Shown: positions 1-13,949 of the stretch, piece by piece
How the letters are laid out: the number at the start of each line of letters is the position of its first letter
How positions within the stretch are numbered: the first letter of the stretch is position 1
Assembly: GCF_001039355.2 (NCBI RefSeq)
Contig: NW_019776138.1
Coordinates: 40,899-104,898, forward strand
Source: Lingula anatina
Lineage: Eukaryota; Brachiopoda; Lingulata; Lingulida; Lingulidae
Direction: 5' to 3'
Length of the DNA: 64,000 bases
Made by a program: the position numbers and the translations under genes
Notes under the pieces: model-generated
What the model saw: the letters and a program-made list of their open reading frames with translations, nothing else
What the model was told of the DNA's origin: nothing
Database searches by the model: none

Positions 1-863
1 TTTTCCACTTTATACATCATCACAAATGAATGAGATAAGAATGGATTATTCTCCAATTTACCTGAAATTTCAACACAGTTTTGTATATGGTGGTAATGGT
101 TGGGGGTGGGGGGGGGGGGAGGAATGGACATTATGATGAGAGGACCAAAAATTTACTAAAAGTTGGTAACTCTCCCGAAAAAAAAAAAGGAAAAAAAAAA
201 CTATTAGTGACTCTCTGAAGATTATCTTAATTAATATAACATAAGCTTGATGAAAAATCTGTTCTTTTGTTATATCACTATCAATGTGACCCAACCCCAA
301 CACACACCCATCAGTAAGAATCCTTCTGTCTAGAACTATGTAAAATATACAAATTAACTTCCCACTTCCTATGTCAATGAACTAAAAGCCCAGTCACCTA
401 CATCGCCATTAATGTCCAGGTGAAACATGCCTTCTTCTTGGCCTTAGTGAAAGTATGCAGTTTACGTGTGGTCTAAATATGTCATCTCCTCTTAGATACT
501 ATACTGCTAATTCATTCATGTTTTTAACATACAGTGAAGGTATGGAATTTACATACTATTCAGGCGGCCTAACTTTACAGTACATGTAGCTTGTAAACAT
601 ACATTTTATGTTCAATTCCTATAACATTCATATGTTATTCCACTGTTAAGGACAAACTGTACATCTGTGCAATTTGTGAACTTTTATGTTAATGTCCATG
701 TACTCCAGCATTACTGGACAAAATCTCTTGTAAACACATTATTGGGGGGGAAAGAAACATACCAGCTATGATGATGGTGATTGGAAACCCATTCACTTTT
801 TCTTGTCATAATCCTTATTTTAGACTCAAAATAATGAATAAATTAAGAACATTGTGAAAATCC

Positions 864-897
<34 letters not shown>

Positions 898-941
898 GAG
901 GACGAGTATGAGTACTAACGTTTTAGTTTCCCCTTCTGCAG

Positions 942-1066
942 ACATGCTAACTGGTGCTGTCTCTGTAGCCACAAGGCCTGATTGGCAAGCAGTACATCCT
1001 CCGAGGTATCCATTCCAACTGTTTCCACCGTTTGCACCATTGGTGGCGCATGCACAGGCATACGAG
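942..1066 (+). other. Possible internal coding exon (uncertain strand)
   Basis: A 125-nt stretch is flanked on the plus strand by a good acceptor (pyrimidine tract, then cag ending at 941) and a gag|gtat donor. It reads open as a proline- and aromatic-rich peptide (MLTGAVSVATRPDWQ...). The minus strand is also open and reads a Cys/Gly/Asn-rich peptide that could be an extracellular domain, but it lacks flanking splice signals. I do not recognise either product. A GA microsatellite lies just upstream at about 874-895. Confidence 0.2.
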
Positions 1067-1178
1067 GTATTACAAAGATTAGTTAAATAAAAAAATTCAA
1101 CAGAAATATGCAACTCCAAATTGAAGGACCTCTCATGAGGTCTCTAGTATTTATATTGTTCTCGATGCCTCAAAAAGA

Positions 1179-4034
1179 TATGAAGCACCACAAGTTTAGC
1201 CCAGTTTCTAGCTCAGTTCCTAGTCAGAGGAATTGGCAGTCCTTCCTCTAGCTTGCCACCAAGTGTTAGCTTTTCATATTTCACACAAGTATCCTCGTTC
1301 CTTCACCAAGCGCCTAGTCCTGATATAGCAACAATTGCACAAATGAACTAATTTAAGAACTGTCGTCTAAATATAAAACATCCTACTTGGGAGATGATAT
1401 CGACAGCATAGAAATATTGGAAAACCAGAAGGCAGTCAGTTATAACTCGGTTTATACTTCTCAGCTTGGAGTTGTGTAATCTGAAACAACTATTAATAAC
1501 TCCGGAAAGTGTCAAGTTCAATACATCATCCCCCTGGGCCGTGAATAACAGCAGAAGAAAAAAGTAATCCAAACAAGAAAATCAGATGAAAAAATACTGT
1601 ACACCAGCTGAGCCTTCGTGCTTTCTTGGGGTATTGTTTCAAAATTTCCAGTACGCGTACATATCCCAGTACGATACTATATGACTGGAAAACTTCGACA
1701 ATGTTTACAAGCAAATCTGCACCTGAATTTCATAGGATCGATGTAAAATCAATAGTCTCTATTTGTAATAAAACTGGTTTGGCCTGCCTTTATATGATTG
1801 TAGAATTGGAACACGAGTTTCCAGAAGCCCCTAAAGTCACAAGGTAGTATTCATTTAATTGTATCAAGTTTCAATGCATCAAAGAGGTCTATTTTTGATC
1901 TTTGTTTTGATTTCCTTCCAGTCAATGTAGAAACTGTAACACTTCCTTGATTACCCTGATCCAAGTTTTTATCGACAAATTATTATGGACTGCTTTCACA
2001 TGAACGCACCAATGTTATGGGTTGCATAGGTAGACATTTAATATAGAGTCATCTCAGTCACTCAGGCACCAGATACCAAAACTGGGTCTGTTGGATTTGT
2101 TTCCTTTACCTTTCCAAATTTAATTCAATATGGTTCAAACAGCAGCCAAGCCCAGGTGGTAATTTACTGCCAGCTGATTGGTTAACAGCTCCATCTGGAG
2201 ACTATTATGGGCTATGTGTCCTGAGTCAGCTGATCTATGTTTACAAACAAAGAGATGACAAACCAGAAGATGAGACTGCTTTGAAAGAATGAATGTTCAG
2301 TGAGGATGAAAAATAGGGCATTCATGAAAAAAACATATACTTGCTGTATCTGTCAAACTTTTTTCAAGGCTTGAAAGTTGTTCTTGAATCCCTGTCAAAC
2401 AGATGAGAAGAAAGTGAATATCATAGCATTCCCAAAAAGGCGAACACCTGGTTCATGTCTATCCTATTTCAAGAAATGTTTTCTCGGCTTTCCATAATCT
2501 TTAATTTTTCTCCTTTAATCCCCAAAAACGAAGCTGCACGGAAAACTGTACATATGCCACTTCTTGACCTATACAGAGATAACAGAGTTATTCAACGTAT
2601 GAGGTAGGTGGGAGAAAAAGCTAAGTATGTATAAAGCACCAGGGAACTACAGAAAGGAAGCCTCTGTTGGCAACTCAACTTTATAGACAGGTAGACCGAT
2701 GGCGGGCTCCCTATATGTAGCACTCCACTTAACCTCTACGCCTCCTCAGAAATGCTTTGAGCTTTATCCCTGAAGGTATGCCTTTAACAAAACAATTTTC
2801 CTGTCAGCTGCAAAGAAGGTTAGGTTCCCCGTTTTACTTTTGCTGCTCGATTTTTGTCCAGTGGTGTCCTTTTGTGTATAAATATAGCACCAACTGTTTT
2901 GCAGTCTTTCCTTCCAAGGTCTGTTTGCCAATAAATCACTTATCTATCTGTAGTAATCCAAAGAGAAAAGTTCCTGAGTTTTCAGTTTCACTAATGAAAT
3001 GCGCATATTTAATATCCTCTTCAATAATTAACTGTTCTTCCTTTCATTTCACCCTTTCAATCATCCAAGGTCAAATATGTATGATCATAAAAATCTGTGC
3101 TCCTCTTCCTTTTGTGAGAAACAAAAAACTGTATCAGCAGAATGAAGATTAACTAACAGGTCCAATATATTCTTCACCAAAATCACTAGTCCCCACAGGT
3201 AGATGAAAACTTGAAAAGGTACAAAAAAAACCAGGTAAAGAAGCTTATAAACTGCCACAACTTTATTTTATATGATATTAAATGCTGCAAGTGTGACAAC
3301 GGAATCAAAGTCCATAGAGCAGAGGAGATAAAACACAATGTCACAGTCCGTAATCGACCCGCCTAGAACTGATAAACACCCTGCACTTGATAATGCGGTC
3401 AGAGTTATTACAGCCCACAAACTTGCGACAATAACAACCTATGTTATCTGTCACCCAGGACCACGCACTCAATACAAAAGCAATTCTGACTTCCTGGAAT
3501 TTGAGGCAGAGGTGTCTGACGTGAATTCTAGTGAATACCACAAGAGGTGTTAGTGACAAGAATTCTAGTAAATATGACAACAGGATAACAAATGATTTTC
3601 TTCCTGCTTCAAAAATTTGCTGGTGCAGTATATCTATTTCATTTCATACCAGTCACAGCTTCCATATGGTTCTCTTTGTCTGGAGGATGGATAATGCCTG
3701 ATCAGTTAGCAAAACCATCCCTTTCTCAATGTATTCTTTTCACTGGTAACAGCTGATTGCATTATAATTCCAGGCAGTAGTAAACTCCTGGTAATCGACT
3801 GCCTTTATGTTCCCTTGCGTTAATACTCCTCCTATAGCTCCAATAATAAACAGCAGGTGACGAACAGCAGGTAAAAGTCAACACAGATCTTTGTTAGTAA
3901 AATCCCCTGATACTTTTGACCCCTTGAAAAACCAATGCACTTTGAAGTGTCAACACTGCACTTTATCCCAGATGTTCACGTACAGTTGATGAATGTGACA
4001 GTCAATGAATGAATGAATGAATGAATGAATGAAT
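1179..4034. repeat. Overlap duplication, copy 1 (end of contig)
   Basis: About 2.86 kb that recurs at 4037-6899 in the same orientation with only scattered substitutions and small indels. It ends inside a gaat/atga tetranucleotide repeat immediately before a single N. It contains short open stretches conserved in both copies, for example a ~40-codon plus-strand stretch ending near 1477, but no recognisable protein domain. The layout, in which the end of one contig equals the start of the next, points to unmerged alleles or overlap rather than a biological tandem duplication. Confidence 0.85.
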
Positions 4035-4035
4035 N
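4035..4035. other. Single-N contig join
   Basis: One ambiguous base separates the two copies of the 2.86 kb repeat. It marks a scaffold join, not sequence. Confidence 0.9.
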
Positions 4036-4036
4036 T

Positions 4037-6899
4037 TATGAAGCACCACAAGTTTAGCCCAGTTTCTAGCTCAGTTCCTAGTCAGAGGAATTGGCAGTCC
4101 TTCCTCTAGCTTGCCACCAAGTGTTAGCTTTTCATATTTCACACAAGTATCCTCGTTCCTTCACCAAGCGCCTAGTCCTGATATAGCAACAATTGCACAA
4201 ATGAACTAATTTAAGAACTGTCGTCTAATAATAAAACATCCTACTTGGGAGATGATATCGACAGCATAGAAATATTGGAAAACCAGAAGGCAGTCAGTTA
4301 TAACTCGGTTTATACTTCTCAGCTTGGAGTTGTGTAATCTGAAACAACTATTAATAACTCCGGAAAGTGTCAAGTTCAATACATCATCCCCCTGGGCCGT
4401 GAATAACAGCAGAAGAAAAAAGTAATCCAAACAAGAAAATCAGATGAAAAAATACTGTACACCAGCTGAGCCTTCGTGCTTTCTTGGGGTATTGTTTCAA
4501 AATTTCCAGTACGCGTACAGATCTCAGTACGATACTATGACTGGAAAACTTCGAGAATGTTTACAAGCAAATCTGCACCTGAATTTCATAGGATCGATGT
4601 AAAATCAATAGTCTCTGTTTGTAATAAAACTGGTTTGGCCTGCCTTTATATGATTGTAGAATTGGAACACGAGTTCCCAGAAGCCCCTAAAGTCACAAGG
4701 TAGTATTCATTTAATTGTATCAAGTTTCAATGCATCAAAGAGGTCTATTTTTGATCTTTGTTTTGATTTCCTTCCAGTCAATGTAGAAACTGTAACACTT
4801 CCTCGATTACCCTGATCCAATTTTTTATCGACAAATTATTATGGACTGCTTTCACATGAACGCACCAATGTTATGGCTTGCATAGGTAGGCATTTAATAT
4901 AGAGTCATCTCAGTCAGGCACCAGATACCAAAACTGGGTCTGTTGGATTTGTTTCCTTTACCTTTCGAAATTTAATTCAATATGGTTCAAACAGCAGCCA
5001 AGCCCAGGTGGTAATTTACTGCCAGCTGATTGGTTAACAGCTCCATCTGGAGACTATTATGGGCTATGTGTCCTGAGTCAGCTGATCTATGTTTACAAAC
5101 AAAGAGATGACAAACCAGAAGATGAGACTGCTTTGAAAGAATGAATGTTCAGTGAGGATGAATAATAGGGCATTCATGAAAAAAACATATACTTGCTGTA
5201 TCTGTCAAACTTTTTTCAAGGCTTGAAAGTTGTTCTTGAATCCCTGTCAAACAGATGAGAAGAAAGTGAATATTATAGCATTCCCAAAAAGGCAAACACC
5301 TGGTTCATGTCTATCCTATTTCAAGAAATGTTTTCTCGGCTTTCCATAATCTTTAATTTTTCTCCTTTAATCCCCAAAAAACGAAGCTGCACGGAAAACT
5401 GTACATATGCCACTTCTTGACCTATACAGAGATAACAGAGTTATTCAACCTATGAGGTAGGTGGGAGTAAAAGCTAAGTATGTATAAAGCACCAGGGAAG
5501 TACAGAAAGGAAGCCTCTGTTGGCAACTCAACTTTATAGACAGGTAGACTGATGGCTGGCTCCCTATATGCACTCCACTCCACTCCACTTAACCTCTACG
5601 CCTCCTCAGAAATGCTTTGAGCTTTATCCCTGAAGGTATGCCTTTAACAAAACAATTTTCCTGTCAGCTGCAAAGAATGTTAGGTTCCCCGTTTTACTTT
5701 TGCTGCTTGATTTTTGTCCAGTGGTGTCCTTTTTTTGTATAAATATAGCACCAACTGTTTTGCAGTCTTTCCTTCCAAGGTCTGTTTGCCAATAAATCAC
5801 TTATCTATCTGTAGTAATCCAAAGAGAAAAGTTCCTGAGTTTTCAGTTTCACTAATGAAATGCGCGTATTTAATATCTTCTTCAATAATTAACTGTTCTT
5901 CCTTTCATTTCTCCCTTTCAATCATCCAAGGTCAAATATGTATGATTAAAAATCTGTGCTCCTCTTCCTTTTGTGAGAATCAAAAAACTGTATCAGCAGA
6001 ATGAAGATTAACTAACAGGTCCAATATATTCTTCACCAAAATCACCAGTCCCCACAGGTAGATGAAAACTTGAAAAGGTACAGAAAAACTAGGCAAAGAA
6101 GCTTATAAACTGCCACAACTTTATTTTATATGATATTAAATGCTGCAAGTGTGACAACGGAATCAAAGTCCATAGAGCAGAGGAGATAAAACACAATGTC
6201 ACAGTCCGTAATCGACCCGCCTAGAACTGATAAACACCCTGCACTTGATAATGCGGTCAGAGTTATTACAACCCACAAACTTGCGACAATAACAACCTAT
6301 GTTATCTGTCACCCAGGACCACGCACTCAATACAAAAGCAATTCTGACTTCCTGGAATTTGAGGCAGAGGTGTCTGACGTGAATTCTAGTGAATACCACA
6401 AGAGGTGTAAGTGACAAGAATTCTAGTAAATTATGACAACAGGATAACAAATGATTTTCTTCCTGCTTCAAAAATTTGCTGGTGCAGTATATCTATTTCA
6501 TTTCATACCAGTCACAGCTTCCATATGGTTCTCTTTGTCTGGAGGATGGATAATGCCTGATCAGTTAGCAAAACCATCCCTTTCTCAATGTATTCTTTTC
6601 AATGGTAACAGCTGATTGCATTATAATTCCAGGCAGTAGTTAACTCCTGGTAATCGACTGCCTTTAAGTTCCCTTGCGTTAATACTCCTCCTATAGCTCC
6701 AATAATAAACAGCAGGTGACGAACAGCAGGTAAAAGTCAACACAGATCTTTGTTAGTAAAATCCCCTGATACTTTTGACCCCTTGAAAAACCAATGCACT
6801 TTGAAGTGTCAACACTGCACTTTATCCCAGATGTTCACGTACAGTTGATGAATGTGACAGTCAATGAATGAATGAATGAATGAATGAATGAATGAATGA
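4037..6899. repeat. Overlap duplication, copy 2
   Basis: Second copy of 1179-4034, starting right after the N with the same bases as position 1179 and running through the same atga tetranucleotide repeat (about 6864-6899). It then continues into unique sequence at about 6900. Differences include allele-like SNPs and short indels, such as an extra a in the a-run near 5390 and a four-base indel near 4915. No gene is recognised inside it. Confidence 0.85.
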
Positions 6900-9800
6900 A
6901 CGGACTGATCTCTCAGCTTACACTGGATATTGTTATGTCCCTTCCGTGACTTGGTTATTAAATAATGTATAGTTAAAACTTCTTTCCTAATTCCCCTGAT
7001 GTGTATTCCAGAAAACCTTGTAATTCTTTGGAGTCTGTAAGTGCAAATGAACTGGGTTCTATACACAACAAAATACCTGGAGGTATTAACTGGACCTGAG
7101 AGGGTCTATTTCTCTTTCAAAGTTTAGGTTATGCTTATCAACAATCTCCAGAAGAATATGCGGACAATCCAGGAAGCGATCATAACCATCCACCTTCGGG
7201 GCTCTACAGGTGACCTTCAGCGCCACAAACAGGTATGAGGACACGCAAATATTATCAATACAGCTTCAGGGAAGTGTTTTTCTCCTCCACAGCCCTGACA
7301 GTGCGTGGTCTTCTCCCAGCACCTGCCACACTCACACACACAAAGGTTCTATTTTGGTACTGGGATCTCGGAGATGGAATTATAAGTGTTATATGGAGTT
7401 CCACACCTGCCTCTGACACAGTGTGAGATATATTGCTCACGGAGTGAGAGCTGTTGCATCACAAAAAGCGCCCCAGGTATGATACATCTATGTTATGTTA
7501 TGGTACTTGCCAGCTTGGAGAATAAAATGGCTAGTACGCACACTCGCTCACTCAGGTGTTGCGTTGGTAGAAGGCAGTAGTGTGCCTGGAAACTGGAGTC
7601 CACAAGAGTGTGCCGCTTGCTTTTTTGCACACTTCTACTGTAATTTCAAGCCAATTAATACCTATTCCAAGGAAATGAAATGAATGTTAGGAGACATGTG
7701 TGATATTGTAATCTTTTCTCCTTGCCTCATTTCGTTCTGCCTTATGTTCTGTTTTAACTGACAAGCTTTTAGCTTTCTCCGTTTTTCCCCTTCTATTTTA
7801 AGGACAGCAAATTGTTAGGGGCTATATTTCCCCCAAAAAGCTTCTTTGCACTTCCAGTCAAAATATGTAGCTCTCTCTTTTAGCAGTAATGACTTATTGT
7901 CCACAAAATATTACAGGTCCTTCTTCACTGTCTTATTGTCCGCTTGAAATAAACTTTTGCACAGGAACTACTCAAATTTTTATTCTTGTCCGTATTTGAC
8001 TCACTGCTGTTCCATGTGCTTGCAGTAATTGCACACCAGCCCATAAACAACCTTGAATTTCTAGGCCGTCTCTGATTAGCTCTACTTCTCCCTCTCTCAA
8101 GTGATTAACTAGAGAAAGGCTTCTGTACCAGTTCTATCCTCACTTGACCCTTCACACCTTATGGCGGTACGTCTCTCAGCATAAAACTCTCCTATCAGAA
8201 ATTTAACTGGTTAAAACAGATCACTAATGTTCTCCGAATACGATGTGATGTGAATTTTGTGATCAATGTAAAATTTTCAATGGTTTTCCCTTTCAGTGGT
8301 TTTTCTTAGCTGCGTTAACTTATTTCAGCATCAAAAACAAGACTGGTCGACTTGGCAGAACAGATGAAAAATTGTGATTTATCTATCGCATCCTATTTAA
8401 TGCAGCACAGATGGTTGTCATGACGACCTCTATTTGTACCTGTCCTCAGGAACTGTGATAACAAAATGTTTACAAAGGTGCCGAACCAACCCACAGCAAG
8501 AGAGGTGAAAGAGAGAGAGAGAGAGAGAGCGGACTCTGATAGCGATCTCACAGTGGCACTCTCTTTAATATGTACAATACATTCACTTTGTGAATGGAAA
8601 CGTTCAATTTGTGAATGAAAAACAAGTCAACGCAAATAGGAAGAGACTGGAAGGGAGAGAAACAGGTAGGCTGCACGTATTTGACAGCTCACTGATCACT
8701 GCTGTGACTTCTGCACTGAGTGAGTTCTCTAGCTTCGTGCATCTCTGTGAGAATAATCAGCAGCACTTAGTTCTTGGTATTATCCATAACTTGTATCATT
8801 CCCAGTAGTTTTTTATCACAAACTGGATGGAACAACTTGCAGCTCCAGTGGATAAGGATGAAACTAAAATGTTTATAAATCCCTAAAATATCCTTCTTTT
8901 TGTCCTAGTTTCCAAAAGGGACAATGCCTTCTATGATAATTATTACTGTAGTCCTTATGGTGGCTCAATGAAAAATCCACCAGACAAACTGATCAAACTC
9001 TCCTATATCCACAGTTAATAGTTTAAATCTCCCACTATGTCTGGTTATCAAAACGGGATAGAAATTAATAGGGAATCTCAAATTACAAAAGTATCTGAGA
9101 AGTCCCTTAAGATAGTTCCTCGACTTGGGTACAACAACCGTGCCTGTAGATCTTCCCAGCTTGAGTGATGTCACCGGTGTCTGCCCTAGTTAAAGGTGAA
9201 TCTCTTCTCTTCCTCCTGCTCCACCTAAAAGCTTTAAGTCCTTAAAAACAGACACAGAGTTAACTTAACCCTCCTTGGTTTGGTTCAAACCAACTGCCTT
9301 AATATTCCTCTACAACTAGTGCTGTTGAAGGTCAGCAAGAATGTGCGACATAATTTATAATCTAACTGTTATAGTCCTGGAAGTATGTCCTCAATGGCAT
9401 ATAGAACTTGGGCAGGCATAATAATCAGACTTGGGCAGCAACACTTGATGGCAACGCAGATAGGGATGAGAGAGAGTAATGCATAATAACAGACTGTGTC
9501 TGGAAACTGCCAAAGCCCGTTTGTTTGTCATGCCATAATTGGTTGAAAATCCCTCCAAGTCTGATGAGATCTATGAAGACTAAGCCAATCAGATGCATCC
9601 TAATAAATGATCCATGGCTTGATATAAGCACAGACAGCTGGCGCCCAGAGAATGGTTCAAGAATTTTCAGGGAGAGGACAAAGATAAAATACACCTACTT
9701 ATTATGCAGGCCCAGTTGTGGACTTTGGACTCTAGATCATGAATAAAGGAAAGCTTCCTAGTGCAGTTATTACAGAAGGCATCAGATCTTCATGCCACAA

Positions 9801-12700
9801 CTCTTACAGGGTTTTTTCTGCTAAACACTGACAATGATGTCAACCTTGCGTTATTAAAAACTTCATTTACAACAAAGCAACCTTTATTCAACTGTGCAAG
9901 CAATTTATCAGAATTAATTCAAGGTTGACACAAAAAATATTTAAATAGATCAGAAAATAAAAATGAGTAATTGACCTGGATTGTTTTTACATGGGTTTGA
10001 ATGTTAAATTCAAGTTTGCCTTTTTGGTCTTTTTGTGAGCATCCCTTTAACTCTCTTTATATAAAAAAAAAAAATGTTCACACCCACTTTGCACAGGTTT
10101 TAATGTTCAGTCCTCAGCAGCAGTTTCCGACGACAGCTGCCCGGACATGTAATGGTCATGCAATAAATGTCCATGAAGTGAGAAGCCATTAATCTAGACT
10201 TGAGTAAAAGCCATTGCATCACAAAAAGACATGTCTTAAACAAGCCTTAAGCACCAGATGGTTCAGTTAGGAGCATAGACTGACATTAAGTACTTATATT
10301 GAAGTAATAAAGCATTCATCAAAGGGGTGGTATATATTTAAAAATCAAGAATTTGTCTTTCTTTACCTTGCAAGTATTTTGGTTTGGTATGTTTTCACAC
10401 ACCTCTATAACCCTTTTACATGTCCAGACTTTTCTCCTTTCTACTCAAAGGTCATGATCATAATATCAATTCTTTAAATGCAATACAAAAATAAGTATTT
10501 TATCAAAGAGACTATCATAAAAATCATCCTCAGGTCTTTTCAGATTCACCTGTTCCACATTTAAACACCACCGCATTATTTTTTTTCATGTTTTTAAGTG
10601 ATGGATCCATAATGGAAAAATTATTTTTAAAAATAAGTATGGAATCACGGAAGAAAAAAACGCAAATTCACCTGCACAACTGCCACAGTCAAGGTGATAT
10701 CAAGGAAAACAATTACATGATTTCTTTAAACAAAAATGATACCAATTTGACTAAAGCAATGGCTCAGCTATAAGAAAAGAGCGGAAAGGGGGTATTTCTA
10801 GCAGTAACCCTTTACTCCGGGGACTGTGCAGGCTGCTAATAAGCCTGCCAGACTACAAAACAGGTATTGATGCTCCACTGCCAGACAACCTTCATTTCCA
10901 GTGTGCAATACATTAACGCCGTCTAAATGGGCTAGCATTACAGAACTTTATGTACAGTGGAATATAAATATTATTTATAGACAGATGCACTCAAAAACTA
11001 GCTCATCAATGCCCCGTTTGATTCAACCATGGCCACAAAACATGTATAACTGACAGAAAAACAGTGATGACCCTGCTGGGTAGAAGAATATACACAATTG
11101 TTATTTCAGCACAGGGCATTTATTGTCAAAACCTATAGTCTTGGCCTCTAGATCAACAAGGAACAAATGTCTGACCTTCCTGCAGGGTGAAAAGGTCGAC
11201 TTTGTTTGGGTTGCTCTGGTCACATGACTTCTAAGTGTCCAATTAAGGCAATAAACTAGGAGAAGATTTCTATCAAATGATAGCAGAAATGTCAAACTAG
11301 ACATAACCTTGAATCTTGTGCACATGATATGAAATCGAATCTCTTATTTACTACTAAACTGCTTCACTTCTTACAAAATGTAATGACGATACATTTTTCT
11401 TCAAATGGTTTTCATGTCAAATAACAGCATGCACAAATGATTTAACTAAACTGATATGGTGTCATTATCAAAATCAGACCAAAATAATAATAATAATAAT
11501 AATATAATACTAATAATTTCCTATACCAGCACTTTGATCTAATTGCAGACACAGAACGGTCATATTGTTCTCGTCATGAACACAAATCCTAGTTGTTAGG
11601 CCACAGATAATGAGATACTGTAAATATGTATATATTGGTGCTAAAATAAATGAATGAATATATTTATTTCAGTTATGAAATGAGGGAGGTCAGGGCGAAT
11701 GAGCACCACCAGTATTCTCACTGGTGGACATAATACAAAAATTACATACAAATAAATACATTTAAGTTTTAAAAAAGACAAAACAGGTCTATCAGTTCTT
11801 TATCAGAAAGCAGAACTTGACACAATACAGTCCAAATTCCCCACTTCATCAGCACTGTTAACACTGATGCACTTTGTTCACAGGCTCATTACCAGCAAAT
11901 ATAATTTACAGCAGCTGAAACCAATGCCCCAGGTCCTTCCTAGAGTAGAAACACTCTCAATTTGCCATAGTACACTGTCTCGTTTATCTTGATTATCCGA
12001 CTTACTCTTGACAAGTGATGTAACAATGTCTGGCTGGTGATTGCCATCTTTTGGAAAAACCCAGAGAGCACTATGTGCAAATGTATCCCAATATTACTAT
12101 ATTTAGGCATCCGCCTGGGATTTGAGATTTGACTAAACCCAAGCAAATGCAGGAGGATGACTTTATGAAATATGAGCTAGACTTTACTCTAGCTACAGAA
12201 CAGAAAATAGTTAGGATTTAGTTTTATTCAGAAATTTAATTCCATTGACATGTTGATGGCTGTTGGGTTATTTGGAGAACTTTACTTATGTAAGGAAGAG
12301 GGGCTGGATTGAAGTTCACCTTGCCATGAGACTTTGTTTTGGTGACACTTCTTTTAATTTTGATTACATAGTAACAGCAATTTGGTTTAACATTAAAATT
12401 TTCATCATGGTGGGCTTTCGCAATGGAAAAATATTTGATTTTCACACACGATTTGAATTCATGTTTTTTTTCACATGTCATACAACCAATAACCCCACTT
12501 CCCAACTGAATGAAAAAGATTTCTCAGATTTAAGTGAAATACAAAACCGTCTTTTCTACAGACTATTTCTACTAGTATTCCTTTGTTTCTTGCTCATCCT
12601 GTTTAAATTATGATATTACACAAGGACATATCACAAGTATTTAATACAAATAGAAAGAAATCGAACGTCCAAAAACTAGTCCTTTACTAAGAACCGAATT
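6900..12700. other. Intergenic; no gene recognised
   Basis: Open stretches here are short, overlap on both strands and show no domain signature. There is a GA microsatellite at about 8513-8530 and an AAT microsatellite at about 11480-11503. A minus-strand open stretch at 12236-12505 has a few Cys/His residues but no regular zinc-finger spacing. Confidence 0.5.
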
Positions 12701-12744
12701 CACAAAGAAACAAAGCGAAGGTTATAAAACGGGCACCTGCCATC

Positions 12745-13850
12745 GACGTGAAAACCAATATGGAGGACACGGTGTGACGTCATCACTTTTAGTGTTGAGA
12801 GGCAATCGTGGACAGCTGATCATTCAAAACAAAACCACGTTTTGACCTAGAAATGTACACGCTGCTCCGAATAAATATCAAAATGTGAATATATGCATTT
12901 CCTTCATTCGAATGACATAACGTATGTGTGTGAATTTATTAAAAATGCCACCAAAATGGACGTTTTCCTCAACAGACTTCGCTGCAGATAGACATCAAGT
13001 GAAGCGAGATTGAAAATGGCCGTCTGTCAAAACATAAGCATTTTCTCAATGAAATTCTCATCAAATCATCTCGAATATATTTACAAAAGCATCAGATATT
13101 GTCGGAAAGTTGGTTTAAGTTTCTTAGTGGCGTAATTTTGGAGATTAGTCCAGCCTCAAATCCAATGTAAATAAAGAAACGACCATGACCTCGACATCAT
13201 CATGTGAACATTCAAAATGGAGGTGGGAACGGGACCAAAACAAGAATTTTCAAACACAGTCTCTGAGACATTCCCGAGTCCAAGTTCCACTAACGAAATA
13301 ATTTCGGCGTAAATATATTACCTGGAACCAGATCATATAACATAACAGATATATTGGGTGTGTAGCGATCAAAAATATGGGTCTGATATAAGCGTGGGAA
13401 GCTGGAAATCCAATATGGCTGTGTATTGGAGTGAAAGGGGACCCTGCATTCGAATGAATATTATAATGATCGTGTCCTAATTATTAGTCATTTCATCACT
13501 CACCTCCTTTAGTATATGTATCCAAGATCCTATGTATACCAATTTTGATCCTTCCGAGTGCCCACGATCCTTACAAACGTGACCTAATTATCTAGGTACA
13601 GCTGATATCAACGTGGAAAACCCCAAAAATGGCGCGCAAAATTTCAATTTGAATCCCCCACTTCTCGCTGGAAAATGTTCTTCAAAATCTGCTTCACAGT
13701 CCTAGTATAGTCTTTGAAGGTTGGTATGTACCTTTTAACATCTTCGTTCGTAATAATTAGGTCACAAGTTTGACCTGATTCCCCAAAATTATTGGAAAAA
13801 TGAGCTCGGCAACCTTCGGCTCAAATATGGCCGAAATCCGAACGTTTTTA
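12745..13850. repeat. Degenerate ~200-bp periodic array
   Basis: The motif aa(t/a)atgg(c/a) recurs with its ATGG at 12760, 12956, 13217, 13415, 13629 and 13827, steps of about 196-261 with most near 200. One extra copy lies at 13016. The bases before it are also related: cgacgtgaaaaccaatatgg, gctggaaatccaatatggct and acgtggaaaaccccaaaaat. A second motif, cattcgaatga, occurs at about 12904 and 13449. This looks like an old diverged tandem repeat. No coding frame is evident. Confidence 0.5.
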
Positions 13851-13949
13851 TTCAAATGACGCGTGTGGCCTGTCGCTATGACGATGTCAATCACTTTTGG
13901 CGCGAAATCCCGGATGACGCTATGATGTCATAGCTTTGGAATGCAAAAG

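Noticed and set aside
12236-12505. Minus-strand stretch with Cys/His residues resembling a zinc finger
   Set aside because: Spacing does not fit C2H2 or other zinc motifs, the start is not an ATG, and the plus strand is equally open.
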